From NCBI GenBank assembly GCA_017457465.1, contig JAFTHJ010000117.1, forward strand, positions 1 through 5,675: DNA of 5,675 nt, in the 5' to 3' direction. The DNA is from Clostridia bacterium (lineage in GTDB: Bacteria; Bacillota; Clostridia; Oscillospirales; CAG-272). How positions within the stretch are numbered: position 1 is the first letter of the stretch; every line of letters starts with the position of its first letter. The notes under the pieces were generated by a model that was not told the DNA's origin, did not search any database, and saw nothing but the letters and a program-made list of their open reading frames with translations. The translations under genes were made by a program, and so were the position numbers. Below, in pieces: positions 5,600-5,675 of the stretch.

Positions 5600-5675
5600 A
5601 TGGTAGTTACAAAGGCAAGTATTATAGGAGATGTTCTTGATTTTGATCCGAACACAGCAAAATTTTTCTTTGAAA
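5600..5675 (+). CDS. DUF1858-domain protein, N-terminal part (runs off window)
   Basis: The open frame begins MVVTKASIIGDVLDFDPN and reads on to the window edge (25 codons seen) through TAKFFFE. The pattern, a short beta/helix start with T-I-G-D/E-V-L, D-P-x-T-A and then F-x-x, is that of small DUF1858 proteins. These usually continue with a G-M-H-C-x-x-C motif and are about 65-80 residues long; those residues would lie outside the window. The domain is common in anaerobic Clostridia, often alone or fused to hybrid-cluster or redox proteins, and its role is not settled. The ATG has AAAGGA 6 nt upstream, and a perfect consensus promoter lies about 63 nt upstream. Divergent from the lipoprotein gene. 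The missing C-terminus prevents a check of the cysteine pair. Confidence 0.8.
   Translation, partial: MVVTKASIIGDVLDFDPNTAKFFFE

Noticed and set aside
1..5675. CRISPR array, tRNA, rRNA or insertion-sequence ends
   Set aside because: No evenly spaced direct repeats, no cloverleaf-like sequence with a CCA-side acceptor stem, and no transposase frame or terminal repeats were seen on either strand.

Overview
The window looks like a chromosomal segment from an anaerobic, low-to-moderate GC Gram-positive bacterium, most likely a gut-type member of the Clostridia. The signs are strong AAGGAGG-type Shine-Dalgarno sites, near-perfect sigma-A promoters (TTGACA-17-TATAAT), a clostridial-style lipoprotein signal peptide, a DUF1858-type N-terminus, and oxygen-sensitive Fe-S enzymes of kinds common in anaerobes. 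No taxonomic marker gene is present, so this placement is an inference.

Layout, right to left along the main (minus) transcription direction. At 5600-5675 (+) is the start of a small DUF1858-like protein that runs off the window. It is divergent from a minus-strand lipoprotein gene (5382 down to 4516), and the two consensus promoters face away from each other in 5423-5537. The lipoprotein frame ends early at 4516. The next frame, down to 4253, continues exactly the expected glycine-rich sequence, so the gene carries an apparent one-base frameshift near 4540. A hairpin at 4186-4222 closes this unit. A very good sigma-A promoter (4116-4144), overlapped by a perfect palindrome (4132-4145), then drives a three-gene operon: an old-yellow-enzyme-type flavin/Fe-S oxidoreductase of the 2-enoate/2,4-dienoyl-CoA reductase family (4074-2002), the large subunit of a split aconitase X (1989-712) and its small swivel-domain subunit (712-269). 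The genes are 12 nt apart and then overlap by one base (TGATG). The 3' region holds a perfect 15-bp hairpin (211-244) and a classic U-tailed terminator (91-135).

How the operon may work: aconitase X enzymes dehydrate a hydroxy-carboxylate or hydroxy-amino acid. Enoate-reductase-type flavoenzymes reduce a C=C bond next to a carbonyl. Their tight co-transcription suggests a two-step dehydration-then-reduction route, or the reverse, on one unidentified substrate. None of the usual partners for cis-3-hydroxyproline use or for the archaeal mevalonate route is visible here, and both AcnX subunits look divergent. The metabolic role is therefore open and is the most interesting question in this window. 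No RNA genes, CRISPR arrays or complete mobile elements were seen.
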